Source: Micropruina sp. (GTDB taxonomy: Bacteria; Actinomycetota; Actinomycetes; Propionibacteriales; Propionibacteriaceae). From it: DNA of 64,000 nt. The stretch is from contig JADJTO010000003.1 in the NCBI GenBank assembly GCA_016711105.1, forward strand, positions 186,001-250,000, read 5' to 3'. Both the position numbers and the translations under genes were made by a program. Shown here in pieces: positions 8,341-17,002 of the stretch. Every line of letters starts with the position of its first letter. Position 1 is the first letter of the stretch. The notes under the pieces are model-generated. The model ran no database searches and was not told the DNA's origin. It saw only the letters and a program-made list of their open reading frames with translations.

Positions 8341-8425
8341 TGTCCGAGAGAGGACTTGAACCTCCACGCCCTTTACGGGCACTAGCACCTCAAGCTAGCG
8401 CGTCTACCTATTCCGCCACCCGGAC
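8341..8425 (-). tRNA. tRNA-Leu (anticodon GAG)
   Basis: The minus strand folds as an 85-nt class II tRNA. The acceptor stem is GTCCGGG with CTCGGAC and discriminator A. The anticodon loop TTGAGGT gives GAG. A long variable arm (GTGCCCGTAAAGGGCGT) and a T arm with GTTCAAGTC follow. No CCA is encoded. Its 3' end faces the integrase gene and is the likely attachment site. Confidence 0.95.
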
Positions 8426-8563
8426 AGGGTGTCGTCTGGTGAGCCCCAGACGGCGCCGCAACTATAGCAACTCACCTCCCCGCTGTCCTGTTGGCCACCT
8501 GCGAGGGTGCCAGCGGGCAGAGACAGCTTGGTTCTGTCGGTGGTCTCGGGAAGGATGTCCCGC

Positions 8564-9876
8564 ATGCAGCCCAGCGATCCCGCGCGTGAAGTGACCTCGA
8601 TCTGCTCGGACCTGATCCGGATCGACACGTCGAACCACGGACCTCAGGGATCCAAGGGGGAGCGGGAGGCCGCCGAGTACCTGGCCACGATGCTGGACGA
8701 GGTGGGCATCACGTCGACCATCCTCGAATCAGAGCCGCGCAGAGCCACCCTGGTCGCTCACTGGGAGCCGGAGGGCTGTGACACCTCGCTGCCGCCGCTG
8801 CTCATTCATGGCCACACCGACGTGGTCCCTGCTGAGCCCGCCGACTGGCAAGTGGACCCGTTCGCCGGCGAGGTCCGTGACGGCTGCGTCTGGGGCCGGG
8901 GCGCGGTCGACATGAAGGACTTCGACGCGATGGTGCTGAGCGTCATCCGCGATCGCGTCCGCACCGGACGACCTTCCCGCCGACCGATTCGGCTGATCTT
9001 CACCGCCGACGAGGAGGCGGGCAGCGGCTTGGGCGCCAAGTGGCTGGTCGAGAACCACCCGGAGCTAATCAGTGACTGCAGCGAGGCCATCGGTGAAGTG
9101 GGTGGCTTCTCGATCACCGTCCGCGATGATCTGCGCCTCTATCTGATCCAGACAGCGGAGAAGGGCCTCTCCTGGCTGAAGCTGATCGCGGACGGGACCG
9201 CCGGGCACGGCTCGATGCGCAACCCCGATAACGCGGTCACCAACTTGGCTGCCGCCGTTGCCCGGATCGGCGCGCACGAGTGGCCGCAGCGGCTGCATCC
9301 GGCCCAGAAGGCGTTCCTGGCGGCGGTCGAGGACGCGTTCGAGATCACCATCGACACCGGGAACGTCGAGGAGTCTCTGGCCCGACTCGGCACCGTTGCG
9401 CGGATGGTGGGGGCCACGATGGCGAACTCCGCCAACCCGACCATGTTGCAGGCCGGCTACAAGGTGAACGTGATCCCGGGTCGGGCCACGGCTGGCATCG
9501 ACGCCCGTTTCATCCCCGGCTACGAACAGGAACTGCTCGACACCCTGACCGAGTTGATCGGGCCGAAAGTGCGCCTGGAGGTCGAAACCACCGAGATTGC
9601 GGTGGAGACAGAGTTCGCCGGAGCCCTGGTGGAGGCAATGCAGGCCTGCCTGGCCGCCGAGGATCCGGCGGCCCAAGCGGTCCCGTTCCTGATGAGTGGA
9701 GGCACCGACGCCAAGGGCTGGTCGCGTCTGGGCGTCCGCTGCTTCGGCTTCTCGCCGCTCGGCTGCCGCCCGACCTCGACTTCGTGGCCATGTTCCACGG
9801 GGTTGACGAGCGGGTTCCGGTGGAGTCGCTTGAGTTCGGCTCCCGCGTCCTGGATCGCTTCCTCGACCAAGCCTGA
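8564..9876 (+). CDS. M20-family dipeptidase/deacylase (frameshifted near the end)
   Basis: A zinc-dependent M20 peptidase of about 437 residues. The metal-binding motifs are HGHTDVVP, GRGAVDMKDF and TADEEAGSG (with the catalytic Glu), and a C-terminal SGGTDAKGW segment follows. The ATG at 8564 is preceded by GGGAAGG at a good distance; the ATG at 8555 is too close to it. The frame breaks near 9760-9770 but continues in the next frame as PPDLDFVAMFHGVDERV to a stop at 9876, so the family's closing region is intact. Members cleave small peptides or N-acyl amino acids in the cytoplasm; the exact substrate cannot be told. Confidence 0.85.
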
Positions 9877-9922
9877 CCACCAGAGGCGTCCGTCCATGAT
9901 TCGGCGACCGAGAAGAACACGC

Positions 9923-10897
9923 CTAGTCGGCGCGGAGTTCCCGGCCCGCATTCGGCCCGCCTGAGACGTCGTCGAGAGCCGACGAGATCTCCCCCGGAAG
10001 CGTCAGCGGCTCGGCGTCCAGGTAAGGCTGAAGCTGAGCCACCGTCCGAGCACCCAGCAGGGGAGCGGTCACTCCCGGGGCATCGCGCACCCAGAGCAAG
10101 GCCACCTGGGCGCAGGTCAGATCCAGCCCGTCGGCCGCCTTGGCCACCGCCTCGACAACCGAACGCGACCGCGCCTCCAAGTACGGCTCAACGAACCAGG
10201 AGAAGTGGTCTGCCGCGCCACGGGAGGCCCGCGGGATGCCCGTCCGATACTTTCCGGTGAGCACCCCGCGTCCGATCGGCGACCACGGGAACAACCCCAT
10301 GCCGAAGGCGCGGATGGCCGGAATCACCTCCACCTCGGCGCGCCGGGCGAGTAGCGAGTACTCCACCTGTGCGCTGGTGATCGGGGACCGCCCCGGAAAT
10401 GCCACTTGCCAGGTCGCCGCTTGAGCGGTCTGCCAGCCGACGAAGTTGGACACCCCGGCGTAGCGCACCATGCCGTTGTTGACCGCGTAGTCGATCGCGG
10501 CCAGCGACTCCTCCAGGGGCGCTTGCCCCCACGCATGCAGCTGCCACAGGTCGATGTGGTTGGTCTTCAAGCGCCGTAACGACGCGGTGAGGTCCTCCAA
10601 CAGGGCGTGCCGGGACGTGTCCACCACCCGCTTGCCATCGCGGACCGTGAATCCCGCCTTGGTCGCGATTACGATGTCGTCGCGACGCACGTCGTAGTGA
10701 ATCAGTTGGCCGATCATGCGTTCGGCGTCCCCGGCGCCGTACGCGGCAGCGGTGTCGATCAGGTTGCCGCCGGCCTCCACAAACGCCCGAAACAAGGGAC
10801 GAGCGGCGTCCATCGCTACGTCACGGCCCCAGGTCAGGGTGCCCAAACCGAGTCTGGATACGTGCAATCCGCTCGTGCCGACCGCTCGACGCTGCAT
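9923..10897 (-). CDS. Aldo/keto reductase
   Basis: A 324-residue NADPH-dependent reductase with the (beta/alpha)8 pattern. The catalytic tetrad is visible: Asp in NLIDTAAAYG, Tyr in AAYG, Lys in VIATKAG and His in LWQLHAW. The NADP-binding C-terminal part (PLLGARTVAQLQ) is present. It resembles the Tas/YajO-like bacterial group with broad substrates. The ATG at 10897 lies 6 nt after a TAGGGT hexamer without a Shine-Dalgarno sequence, so the mRNA is probably leaderless. It converges with the M20 peptidase gene. Confidence 0.9.
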   Translation of the reverse strand: MQRRAVGTSGLHVSRLGLGTLTWGRDVAMDAARPLFRAFVEAGGNLIDTAAAYGAGDAERMIGQLIHYDVRRDDIVIATKAGFTVRDGKRVVDTSRHALLEDLTASLRRLKTNHIDLWQLHAWGQAPLEESLAAIDYAVNNGMVRYAGVSNFVGWQTAQAATWQVAFPGRSPITSAQVEYSLLARRAEVEVIPAIRAFGMGLFPWSPIGRGVLTGKYRTGIPRASRGAADHFSWFVEPYLEARSRSVVEAVAKAADGLDLTCAQVALLWVRDAPGVTAPLLGARTVAQLQPYLDAEPLTLPGEISSALDDVSGGPNAGRELRAD

Positions 10898-10903
10898 GCG
10901 CTC

Positions 10904-10909
10904 ACCCTA
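10904..10909 (-). promoter_or_regulatory. Leaderless -10 box (TAGGGT) of the aldo/keto reductase
   Basis: TAGGGT on the minus strand ends 6 nt before the ATG at 10897, and no ribosome binding site is present. Transcription would start at or next to the start codon. Confidence 0.55.
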
Positions 10910-10928
10910 ACAAGCCGGGCTGGGGGCC

Positions 10929-11765
10929 TCAGACGGGGGCGATTACCTGAGTCAGCAGCAGGGCGGCGATGACCAGTGCCAGTGCCACCCGGTAGACGAC
11001 GAACCAGGTGAAGTTGTGCCCGGAGACGAACTTGAGCAGCCAGGCGATGGACGCATAAGCCACCACGAACGAGACCGCCGTGCCGATCCCGGTGGAGACC
11101 CAGCCGACACCTCCGCCGATGTCCTTGGCCTCCTTGACCGCCTCGTACAAACCGGACGCAGTGAGCGTCGGGATGCCCAGGAAGAAACTCATCCTGGTCG
11201 CGGCCACCCGATCCAGCCCAAGCAACAAACCACCGGAGATGGTGGCGCCAGAACGTGACACCCCGGGAACCAGTGCCAAGCTTTGCAGGGTGCCGAGGAT
11301 CACCCCGTCCTTCCAGGTGATCGAGTCCTCGCCACGGGTCTGCTTGCCGAAACGGTCGCCGATGAACATCACGACGCTCCAGCCCAGAAGGCCGATCACC
11401 ACCGCCCACAAGCTGCGCAGCGGACCGGTCACGAAGTCCTGGAAGATCAGTGCGATCGTCGCCGTGGGAATGAAGCCGGCGATCACGGCCCAGCCCATCT
11501 TGTGATCCGCACCGCGGGCGGACGTGTCGCGTAACCCACCGAACCAGCCCGAGGCGATCCGGACGATGTCGCCCCAGAAGTAGACGATCGAGGCGATCAT
11601 GGCGCCCACCTGGATGATCGCCGTGTAGGCGGTCACGCTGGGATCGTCGATCGGAATGCCCATCAGCTTCTCGACGACGGTCAAGTGGCCGGTGCTGCTG
11701 ATCGGGAGGAACTCGGTGACCCCTTCGACGATGCCTAACAGGATCGATTCCCACCAGCTGATCAT
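10929..11765 (-). CDS. uppP: Undecaprenyl-diphosphatase
   Basis: A 278-residue polytopic membrane enzyme that removes a phosphate from undecaprenyl diphosphate to recycle the lipid carrier of peptidoglycan synthesis. Both signature regions are present: EGVTEFLPISSTGHL with the catalytic Glu residues near the N-terminus, and PGVSRSGATISGGLLLGLDR near residue 170. At least seven hydrophobic helices follow the family pattern. Overproduction of this family gives bacitracin resistance. It is transcribed divergently from mshC. Confidence 0.97.
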   Translation of the reverse strand: MISWWESILLGIVEGVTEFLPISSTGHLTVVEKLMGIPIDDPSVTAYTAIIQVGAMIASIVYFWGDIVRIASGWFGGLRDTSARGADHKMGWAVIAGFIPTATIALIFQDFVTGPLRSLWAVVIGLLGWSVVMFIGDRFGKQTRGEDSITWKDGVILGTLQSLALVPGVSRSGATISGGLLLGLDRVAATRMSFFLGIPTLTASGLYEAVKEAKDIGGGVGWVSTGIGTAVSFVVAYASIAWLLKFVSGHNFTWFVVYRVALALVIAALLLTQVIAPV

Positions 11766-11858
11766 GTGTGCCCTGCTTCCGCGTCTACGTCTTTACCGCC
11801 GGACAGCCTAGTGGTCGGGCCGGTTCGCCACGGCTGAGCGGCCCCGCTGGAGGCTCGC

Positions 11859-11864
11859 TAGGCT
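11859..11864 (+). promoter_or_regulatory. Leaderless -10 box (TAGGCT) of mshC
   Basis: TAGGCT ends 6 nt before the GTG at 11871, which favours that GTG over the in-frame GTG at 11865 inside the gap. Confidence 0.55.
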
Positions 11865-11870
11865 GTGCCG

Positions 11871-13106
11871 GTGAAGTCCTGGCCGCGACCCCCCATCCCA
11901 ACGCTGACCACCTCCGGCCCGGGAAAGCCGCGGATGTACGACACGTCCCGGCGGGCCGTCGTCGAAGTGGGCCCGGACTCGGGGACGGCCCGGCTCTACG
12001 TGTGCGGGATCACTCCCTACGACGCGACTCACCTGGGCCACGCCGCTACCTACGTCACCTTCGATCTGCTCAACCGAACCTTCCGGGACAGCGGTCTGGG
12101 GGTCCTGTACGCCCAGAACATCACGGACGTGGATGACCCGCTGCTCGAGCGCGCGAGCGCCACCGGGGTCGACTGGGCCGAACTCGCGGAAGACCAGATC
12201 GCGCTGTTCCGGACCGACATGGAGGCGCTGCGGGTGATCCCGCCAGACCACTACATAGGCGCGGTTGAGTGCATTCCCTGCGTCGTCTCCCTGATCGAAA
12301 GCTTGAAGGCGACCGGCGCGATCTACCAGGTTGAGGACCCCGAGCACCCCGACTGGTATTTCGAAGTGCACCGCGCGCCGGGTTTCGGCGGCGTCTCGGG
12401 CTTGGAGGAGCCTGCGGCGCTGGCGATCTTCGCCGAGCGCGGCGGGGACCCGGAACGTCCTGGCAAACGGCATCCGTTGGACTGCCTGGTCTGGCAAATG
12501 GCCCGCCCGGACGAGCCCGCCTGGGACTCCTCGCTGGGTCATGGCCGGCCCGGGTGGCACATCGAGTGCACCGCGATCGCACTCCGCTACCTCGGGCCCG
12601 CTTTCGACGTCCAGGGTGGTGGCTCGGATCTGGTCTTCCCCCACCACGAGATGTGCGCGGCGGAGGGCTTGTTGGCAGCCGGCGAGCAGTTCGCCCAGGC
12701 CTACGTGCACTGCGGCATGGTCGGGCTCGACGGCGAGAAGATGAGCAAGTCCAAGGGCAACCTGGTTCTGGTCAGCAAGCTCCGCGTGGCAGGCGTGGAC
12801 CCGATGGCGATCCGGCTGGCGTTGCTGAACCACCACTATCGGCGCGACTGGGAGTGGTTCGATCACGATCTGGCCACGGCTGAGGCGAGGCTGACGGCCT
12901 GGCGGGCGGCGTTCGCCGCCGATTCCGGGGCTCCCTCGGCGCCGGTGTTCGGCTCGGTTCGCGCGGCCCTGCGCAACGATCTGAACGCCCCGGCAGCCCT
13001 GTCCGCTGTGGATGCCTGGGTGGCGCGCAGCGCGGTGGATGACTCCGAGCGGCATTCCCCGTTCGAGGTCCGGCGGCTCGTGGATGCGTTGCTGGGCGTC
13101 CTCTGA
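11871..13106 (+). CDS. mshC: Mycothiol biosynthesis ligase (Cys to GlcN-Ins)
   Basis: MshC joins cysteine to glucosaminyl-inositol using ATP, the third step of mycothiol synthesis. It is a cysteinyl-tRNA synthetase relative without the anticodon domain: 411 residues. Seen here are the VCGITPYDATHLGH block (zinc Cys plus HIGH-like motif, near residue 50), WHIECTAIA and FPHHE (further zinc ligands) and EKMSKSKGN near residue 290. The start (V-K-S-W) matches family proteins and is supported by the -10 box. The presence of mshC marks the organism as a mycothiol-producing actinobacterium. Next to uppP and hisE-hisG, a common neighbourhood in the phylum. Confidence 0.95.
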   Translation: MKSWPRPPIPTLTTSGPGKPRMYDTSRRAVVEVGPDSGTARLYVCGITPYDATHLGHAATYVTFDLLNRTFRDSGLGVLYAQNITDVDDPLLERASATGVDWAELAEDQIALFRTDMEALRVIPPDHYIGAVECIPCVVSLIESLKATGAIYQVEDPEHPDWYFEVHRAPGFGGVSGLEEPAALAIFAERGGDPERPGKRHPLDCLVWQMARPDEPAWDSSLGHGRPGWHIECTAIALRYLGPAFDVQGGGSDLVFPHHEMCAAEGLLAAGEQFAQAYVHCGMVGLDGEKMSKSKGNLVLVSKLRVAGVDPMAIRLALLNHHYRRDWEWFDHDLATAEARLTAWRAAFAADSGAPSAPVFGSVRAALRNDLNAPAALSAVDAWVARSAVDDSERHSPFEVRRLVDALLGVL

Positions 13107-13110
13107 CGGC

Positions 13111-13116
13111 TAGGCT
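13111..13116 (+). promoter_or_regulatory. Leaderless -10 box (TAGGCT) of hisE
   Basis: TAGGCT begins a few bases after the mshC stop and ends 6 nt before the hisE ATG at 13123; there is no ribosome binding site. Confidence 0.55.
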
Positions 13117-13122
13117 GCGCCA

Positions 13123-13389
13123 ATGAGCAAGTCCTTCGACGAGTTGTTTTCCGAGCTGAAGCGCCGAGCCGTGCTGCGCCCGGAAGGGTCAGGGACGGTG
13201 CGAGCCCTCGATGCCGGCGTCCACGCCATAGGCAAGAAGATCGTCGAAGAGGCGGCCGAGGTCTGGATGGCGGCGGAGTTCCAGACCAAAGAGGAGGCCG
13301 CGGAAGAGATCAGCCAGCTGATCTATCACCTGCAGGTGCTCATGGTGTCGTTGGGTCTCGAACTCGATGACGTTTATGAGTACCTCTGA
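13123..13389 (+). CDS. hisE: Phosphoribosyl-ATP pyrophosphatase
   Basis: HisE hydrolyses phosphoribosyl-ATP to phosphoribosyl-AMP, the second step of histidine synthesis. The 88-residue protein is a single MazG-like all-alpha domain with the metal-binding pattern KKIVEEAAEVWMAA and EEISQLIYHLQVLM. It is not fused to HisI. It is followed at once by hisG, the first enzyme of the pathway, so the two are co-expressed. Confidence 0.95.
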   Translation: MSKSFDELFSELKRRAVLRPEGSGTVRALDAGVHAIGKKIVEEAAEVWMAAEFQTKEEAAEEISQLIYHLQVLMVSLGLELDDVYEYL

Positions 13390-13411
13390 GCCGCGAAGTA
13401 GAGTCCCTCAA

Positions 13412-14272
13412 GTGCTGGAACGTCCGTTGCTGAAGATTGCCGTGCCCAACAAGGGCTCCCTCTCCGAGTCCGCCGTGGGCATGCTGCGCGAGGCGGGCTA
13501 CCGGCAGCGTCATGACCCCAAAGACCTGATCCTCCTCGACGAGAACAACGGAGTCGAGTTCTACTACCTCCGTCCTCGCGACATCGCCGTGTACGTGGGG
13601 GAGGGCACCCTCGATCTGGGCATCACAGGCCGTGACATGTTGCTCGACTCCGGTGCCGAAGGCCAAGAAGTACTCAGCCTCGGTTTTGGCGGCACGCGGT
13701 TCCGGTTCGCAGCTCCGGGCGGCGCCGCCTGGGAGGTCAAGCACCTGCACGGCAAGCGGATCGCCACCTCCTACCCTGGGCTGGTGCGCACCTTTCTGGA
13801 CGCGAACGGGATCAGCGCTCGACTGATTCACCTGGACGGTGCGGTGGAGAGCTCAGTGCGACTGGGCGTTGCCGACGCGGTCGCGGACGTGGTGGAGACC
13901 GGCAGCACGTTGAAGAAGGCCGGGCTGGAGATGTTCGGCGATTCGATCATGGAGTCCGAGGCGATCCTGATCCAGCGCAGCGGAGCCGCGGCACCAGCGG
14001 GGCTGGAGTTGCTGCTGCGCCGCCTGACCGGCGTCCTGACCGCGCGAAACTACTTCATGATCGAGTACAACGTGCCCGAAACCGCGCTCGATCAGGCGAT
14101 CCAGATCACCCCCGGATTGGATTCGCCCACCGTGTCCCACATGGCCAAACCGGGGTGGCTGGCCGTCCGGGCGATGATCCCGCGACGCGACGCCCAGACC
14201 CTGATGGATCAACTCTGGGATGTCGGCGCCGACGCCATTCTGGTCACAGACATCGTCGCCTGCAGGCTGTGA
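13412..14272 (+). CDS. hisG: ATP phosphoribosyltransferase (long form)
   Basis: HisG condenses ATP and PRPP and is the feedback-controlled first step of histidine synthesis. The start of the catalytic domain (LLKIAVPNKGSLSESAVGM) follows the GTG at 13412; an ATG at 13379 overlapping the hisE stop would add 11 residues. The PRPP loop is visible as DVVETGSTLKKAG. The last 75 residues (IEYNVPETALDQAIQITPG onward) are the regulatory domain of the hexameric long form that binds histidine. The length, 286 residues, fits. No HisZ partner is needed. Confidence 0.95.
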   Translation: MLERPLLKIAVPNKGSLSESAVGMLREAGYRQRHDPKDLILLDENNGVEFYYLRPRDIAVYVGEGTLDLGITGRDMLLDSGAEGQEVLSLGFGGTRFRFAAPGGAAWEVKHLHGKRIATSYPGLVRTFLDANGISARLIHLDGAVESSVRLGVADAVADVVETGSTLKKAGLEMFGDSIMESEAILIQRSGAAAPAGLELLLRRLTGVLTARNYFMIEYNVPETALDQAIQITPGLDSPTVSHMAKPGWLAVRAMIPRRDAQTLMDQLWDVGADAILVTDIVACRL

Positions 14273-14718
14273 TGGAGCCGGTCACCTTCCGCCCCTACGC
14301 CTCGCTGAGGATGGCCAGCTCGTTGTCGGTCTCCCTGGTGGCGGCCTCGGCGCTGGGCTGGGTGATGACTCCACCCTCGGTGCAGGTGCTGTTTTCCCCG
14401 ATCCAGCTGGCGACTCTGCTGCTGATCATTGCCATCATGGTGACCTTCATGATGTCCGTCGGGTTGAGCTACACCCGTGCCGACTCCACAGGGCTGACCT
14501 TCCGCAATGGCCTGCGCACGCACACGCTGACCTGGGGCGAGATCACCGCGATCCGTTATCGCGAGGGCGATCCCTGGGCGTATGCGCTGCTGCGCGCGGG
14601 CGATGCCGATCGCCTCCCACTGATGGGCATCCAACGCACCGACCGGATCGCGGCCGACGAGCATGTGGCCGAGCTGCGCCGGCGCCTCAGCGTCGCCTAC
14701 GACGTCGAGCAGCCCTGA
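14272..14718 (+). CDS. PH-domain membrane protein
   Basis: A 148-residue protein. Two hydrophobic helices (about residues 14-31 and 41-60) are followed by a bacterial PH-like beta domain with GLTFRNGLRTHTLTWGEI, the usual actinobacterial pattern. The ATG at 14272 overlaps the hisG stop (TGATG), so it is co-translated with the histidine genes, although no link to histidine is known. The role is unknown; these proteins sit in the cytoplasmic membrane. Confidence 0.7.
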   Translation: MEPVTFRPYASLRMASSLSVSLVAASALGWVMTPPSVQVLFSPIQLATLLLIIAIMVTFMMSVGLSYTRADSTGLTFRNGLRTHTLTWGEITAIRYREGDPWAYALLRAGDADRLPLMGIQRTDRIAADEHVAELRRRLSVAYDVEQP

Positions 14719-14719
14719 C

Positions 14720-15145
14720 TCAGGCGCCGTCGCGGTGGTGCAGAATCTTGGTCGCCTCAGCGGTGGACGGATCGGGGGAGTAGCTCGACGCCGGCGGAGC
14801 CGGACGGGAAGCCGACACGCTGGGGGCGGCGGGCTTGGGCCGACGGGGACGATGCGGCATCAGCCTGCTGATCAGGAGGAACGCCAGGCCACCGCCGAGC
14901 AGGCCGAGCCCGACCCAATCGCTGGTGCTGTAGGTCAATCCGTAGAACCACTGAGACAGGGTCGTGTAGGCATCGAACAGGCGCGGCGCCAACCCCGCCA
15001 AATAGAGGCCCATCGGGAGCATCGCGAAGCCCAGCCAGGCCACGATCGCCTTCGGTTGGGCCCTGCTCCAGATCACCGCCACGATCAGCACGAGGACGAC
15101 GGTCGTGACCACGGCAATGATCAGAAACACAATCGAGAGGTCCAT
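14720..15145 (-). CDS. Small polytopic membrane protein, function unknown
   Basis: From the ATG at 15145 the product has 141 residues. Hydrophobic segments cover about 5-26, 35-52 and 72-92; a Pro/Ser/Ala-rich cytoplasmic tail follows. I recognise no specific family. It converges with the PH-domain gene, with only one base between the two stops. Confidence 0.6.
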   Translation of the reverse strand: MDLSIVFLIIAVVTTVVLVLIVAVIWSRAQPKAIVAWLGFAMLPMGLYLAGLAPRLFDAYTTLSQWFYGLTYSTSDWVGLGLLGGGLAFLLISRLMPHRPRRPKPAAPSVSASRPAPPASSYSPDPSTAEATKILHHRDGA

Positions 15146-15221
15146 GGGGCCAGCCTGCCAGGGATGCGGGTCCGATGGGTTCAACGGGCCCAAGGGGTCT
15201 TCCATCTGCTTAGCTGGGGCT

Positions 15222-15748
15222 GTGAAAACCCTCGGTCAGCCCAACGCCGCGTGGGCCGGTGACCGCGGCGATCCCGACCCGCACGTGCGTGCTGCCCTCG
15301 CGAACGCGGCCGGGCAGGATCAGGAGCGGTACCTGACCGCGGTGGCCACCCTCTGTGGGGCGAGGCTGCTGCTGCCGATCGTGGCCTCAGGTGATGAGCA
15401 CGCCTCGTTGGGGCCGACCCGGACCGGCACGCTGAGATGGCCGCCGTGCTGCTCACCGGGGCCTCGGGGGAAACCGCGGTGTTGGCGTTCACCGGGCTCG
15501 ACTCGCTGCAGCACTTCGACCGGGCGGCCCGCCCCGTGCCGTGCACCTTGGACGACGTGGCCGCCTCAGCCGTCCAGCTCGGTGCCAGCGCCGTGCTGAT
15601 CGACCACGCCGGCCCGTCCTCGCTGGTGATTGAGCAGCCCCTGCTGGCCGAACTGGCGCAAGGACGACGACTGGTGCGCACCGACTCGGGCTGGGGTTGG
15701 CTGTTTGCGGCCCCCGACGCCGGAGCGGGCCAGATGGGTCCTTCCTGA
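15222..15748 (+). CDS. SseB-like protein (one frameshift)
   Basis: From the GTG at 15222, the first part (DPHVRAALANAAGQDQERYL and ARLLLPIVASGDE) continues, after a frame change in the TTGGGG run near 15405-15412, as HAEMAAVLLTGASGE and LAFTGLDSLQHFD. This is the SseB N-terminal domain pattern of actinobacterial proteins found upstream of infC. About 175 residues when joined. The function of this family in actinobacteria is not established. Confidence 0.7.
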
Positions 15749-15812
15749 TCGATCGCCGGTCGGCGTCGGCGCGTCGGGCAAGGCTGATTGGCTCCCGTCC
15801 GGTTCGTCAAGG

Positions 15813-16003
15813 TATGCTCAGCGCTGTTCGATTGGCCTGATTGGCTGATCCGCGAAGTGGAGTCCTGAACTCCCACCTGTCCCGGTTCCTGAACCGGCAG
15901 GTTGGTGCACTGAATGCGCGACGCGCATTCAGCAGGGTCTTCGCGTCCGCGGAGGCCCTTTTTGGTTGTCGGACGCCGTCACACCAGCAACGGAGGAAAG
16001 ACA
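15813..16003 (+). promoter_or_regulatory. Structured infC leader with attenuator-like hairpin
   Basis: A possible -10 (TATGCT at 15813-15818) is followed by three hairpins before infC: CCGGTT/AACCGG near 15885-15898, AATGCGC/GCGCATT at 15913-15929, and GGGTCT...AGGCCC at 15935-15958 directly followed by five Ts (15959-15963). The last is a textbook intrinsic terminator placed about 40 nt upstream of the gene. In other bacteria the infC-rpmI-rplT operon is controlled by attenuation and by ribosomal protein L20, so a similar control is likely here. The mechanism is inference. Confidence 0.65.
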
Positions 16004-16690
16004 ATCAGCACTGAACCGCGGATCAACGATCGCATCCATGCGAACGAAGTACGCCTGGTCGGCCCCAACGGCGAACAGGTCGGCATCGTGCGCATTGACG
16101 ACGCGTTGCGGCTGGCCAAGGAGTCCGATCTCGATCTGGTCGAGGTTGCTCCCATGGCCCGTCCGCCGGTGGCGAAGCTCATGGACTACGGCAAGTTCAA
16201 GTACGAGAACGCCCAGAAGGCCCGCGAATCGCGCCGCAACCAGACCAACACCGTGATCAAGGAGATGAAACTCCGGCCGAAGATCGACAGCCACGACTAC
16301 GACACCAAGAAGGGTCACGTCGTGCGCTTCCTCAAGGCCGGGGACAAAGTCAAGATCACCATCATGTTCCGCGGCCGCGAGCAGAGTCGTCCCGAACTCG
16401 GTTTCAACCTGCTGAAGAAGCTGGCCGAAGATGTTTCCGAAGACGGCTACATCGAGTCCGCGCCGAAGCAGGACGGGCGAAACATGCTGATGGTTCTCTC
16501 CCCGACCCGCAAGAAGACCGAGGCTCGCGCCGAGGCGCAGGCGCAGAAGGCTGCCGAAGCCGCCACCAGGGCGGAGGCCGCCGAGGCCGAGCGTCACGAA
16601 CTGGCCGAGCACCGGGTTGCCGTTCAGGCCGTACCCACGACCAAGAAGCGGGGACCAGCCGACAACCTGGATCCCGACATCGACCTGTAA
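16004..16690 (+). CDS. infC: Translation initiation factor IF-3
   Basis: IF-3 keeps ribosomal subunits apart and checks start-codon pairing. The N-domain (EPRINDRIHANEVRLVG), linker and C-domain (REQSRPELGFNLLKKLAED) are complete; an Ala/Glu-rich tail of about 50 residues extends the protein to 228. The family begins at ISTEPRIND, and an ideal GGAGG lies 8 nt before its ATC codon at 16004. No ATG or GTG is usable nearby, so ATC is the predicted start. Rare starts (AUU in E. coli) let IF-3 repress its own synthesis. First gene of infC-rpmI-rplT. Confidence 0.93.
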   Translation: MSTEPRINDRIHANEVRLVGPNGEQVGIVRIDDALRLAKESDLDLVEVAPMARPPVAKLMDYGKFKYENAQKARESRRNQTNTVIKEMKLRPKIDSHDYDTKKGHVVRFLKAGDKVKITIMFRGREQSRPELGFNLLKKLAEDVSEDGYIESAPKQDGRNMLMVLSPTRKKTEARAEAQAQKAAEAATRAEAAEAERHELAEHRVAVQAVPTTKKRGPADNLDPDIDL

Positions 16691-16724
16691 CCCAGGTCCC
16701 TGAGAAGAGAAAGTGAGCGGCACG

Positions 16725-16931
16725 ATGCCGAAGATGAAGACGCACTCCGGTGCCAAGAAGCGGTTCAAGCTGACCGGCACGGGGAAGGTCATGCACCGCA
16801 AGGCCGGCAAGATGCACCTCAACGAGCACAAGTCCTCGACGCGTACCCGTCGGCTGGATGGGGACGCAGTCCTCGCCCCCGGCGATGCCAAGAAGGCTCG
16901 TCGCCTGCTCGGCTCCTACAAGGCCCGCTGA
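16725..16931 (+). CDS. rpmI: 50S ribosomal protein L35
   Basis: A 68-residue basic protein of the large subunit. MPKMKTHSGAKKRFKLTGTG and RKAGKMHLNEHKS are the family's start and core. The ATG at 16725 is preceded by GAGAAGAGAAAG. It stands between infC and rplT in the standard order. Confidence 0.97.
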   Translation: MPKMKTHSGAKKRFKLTGTGKVMHRKAGKMHLNEHKSSTRTRRLDGDAVLAPGDAKKARRLLGSYKAR

Positions 16932-17002
16932 CCCTCGACCACCTGCGCACTCGCGCACGATCGGTCTGAAGTACCGGTCACGACAATCTCAAGGAGTAAC
17001 CC

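Noticed and set aside
15914..16003. ATG at 15914 as the infC start
   Set aside because: It lies within a hairpin upstream of the attenuator-like structure and would add 30 residues not found in the family; the GGAGG points to ATC at 16004.
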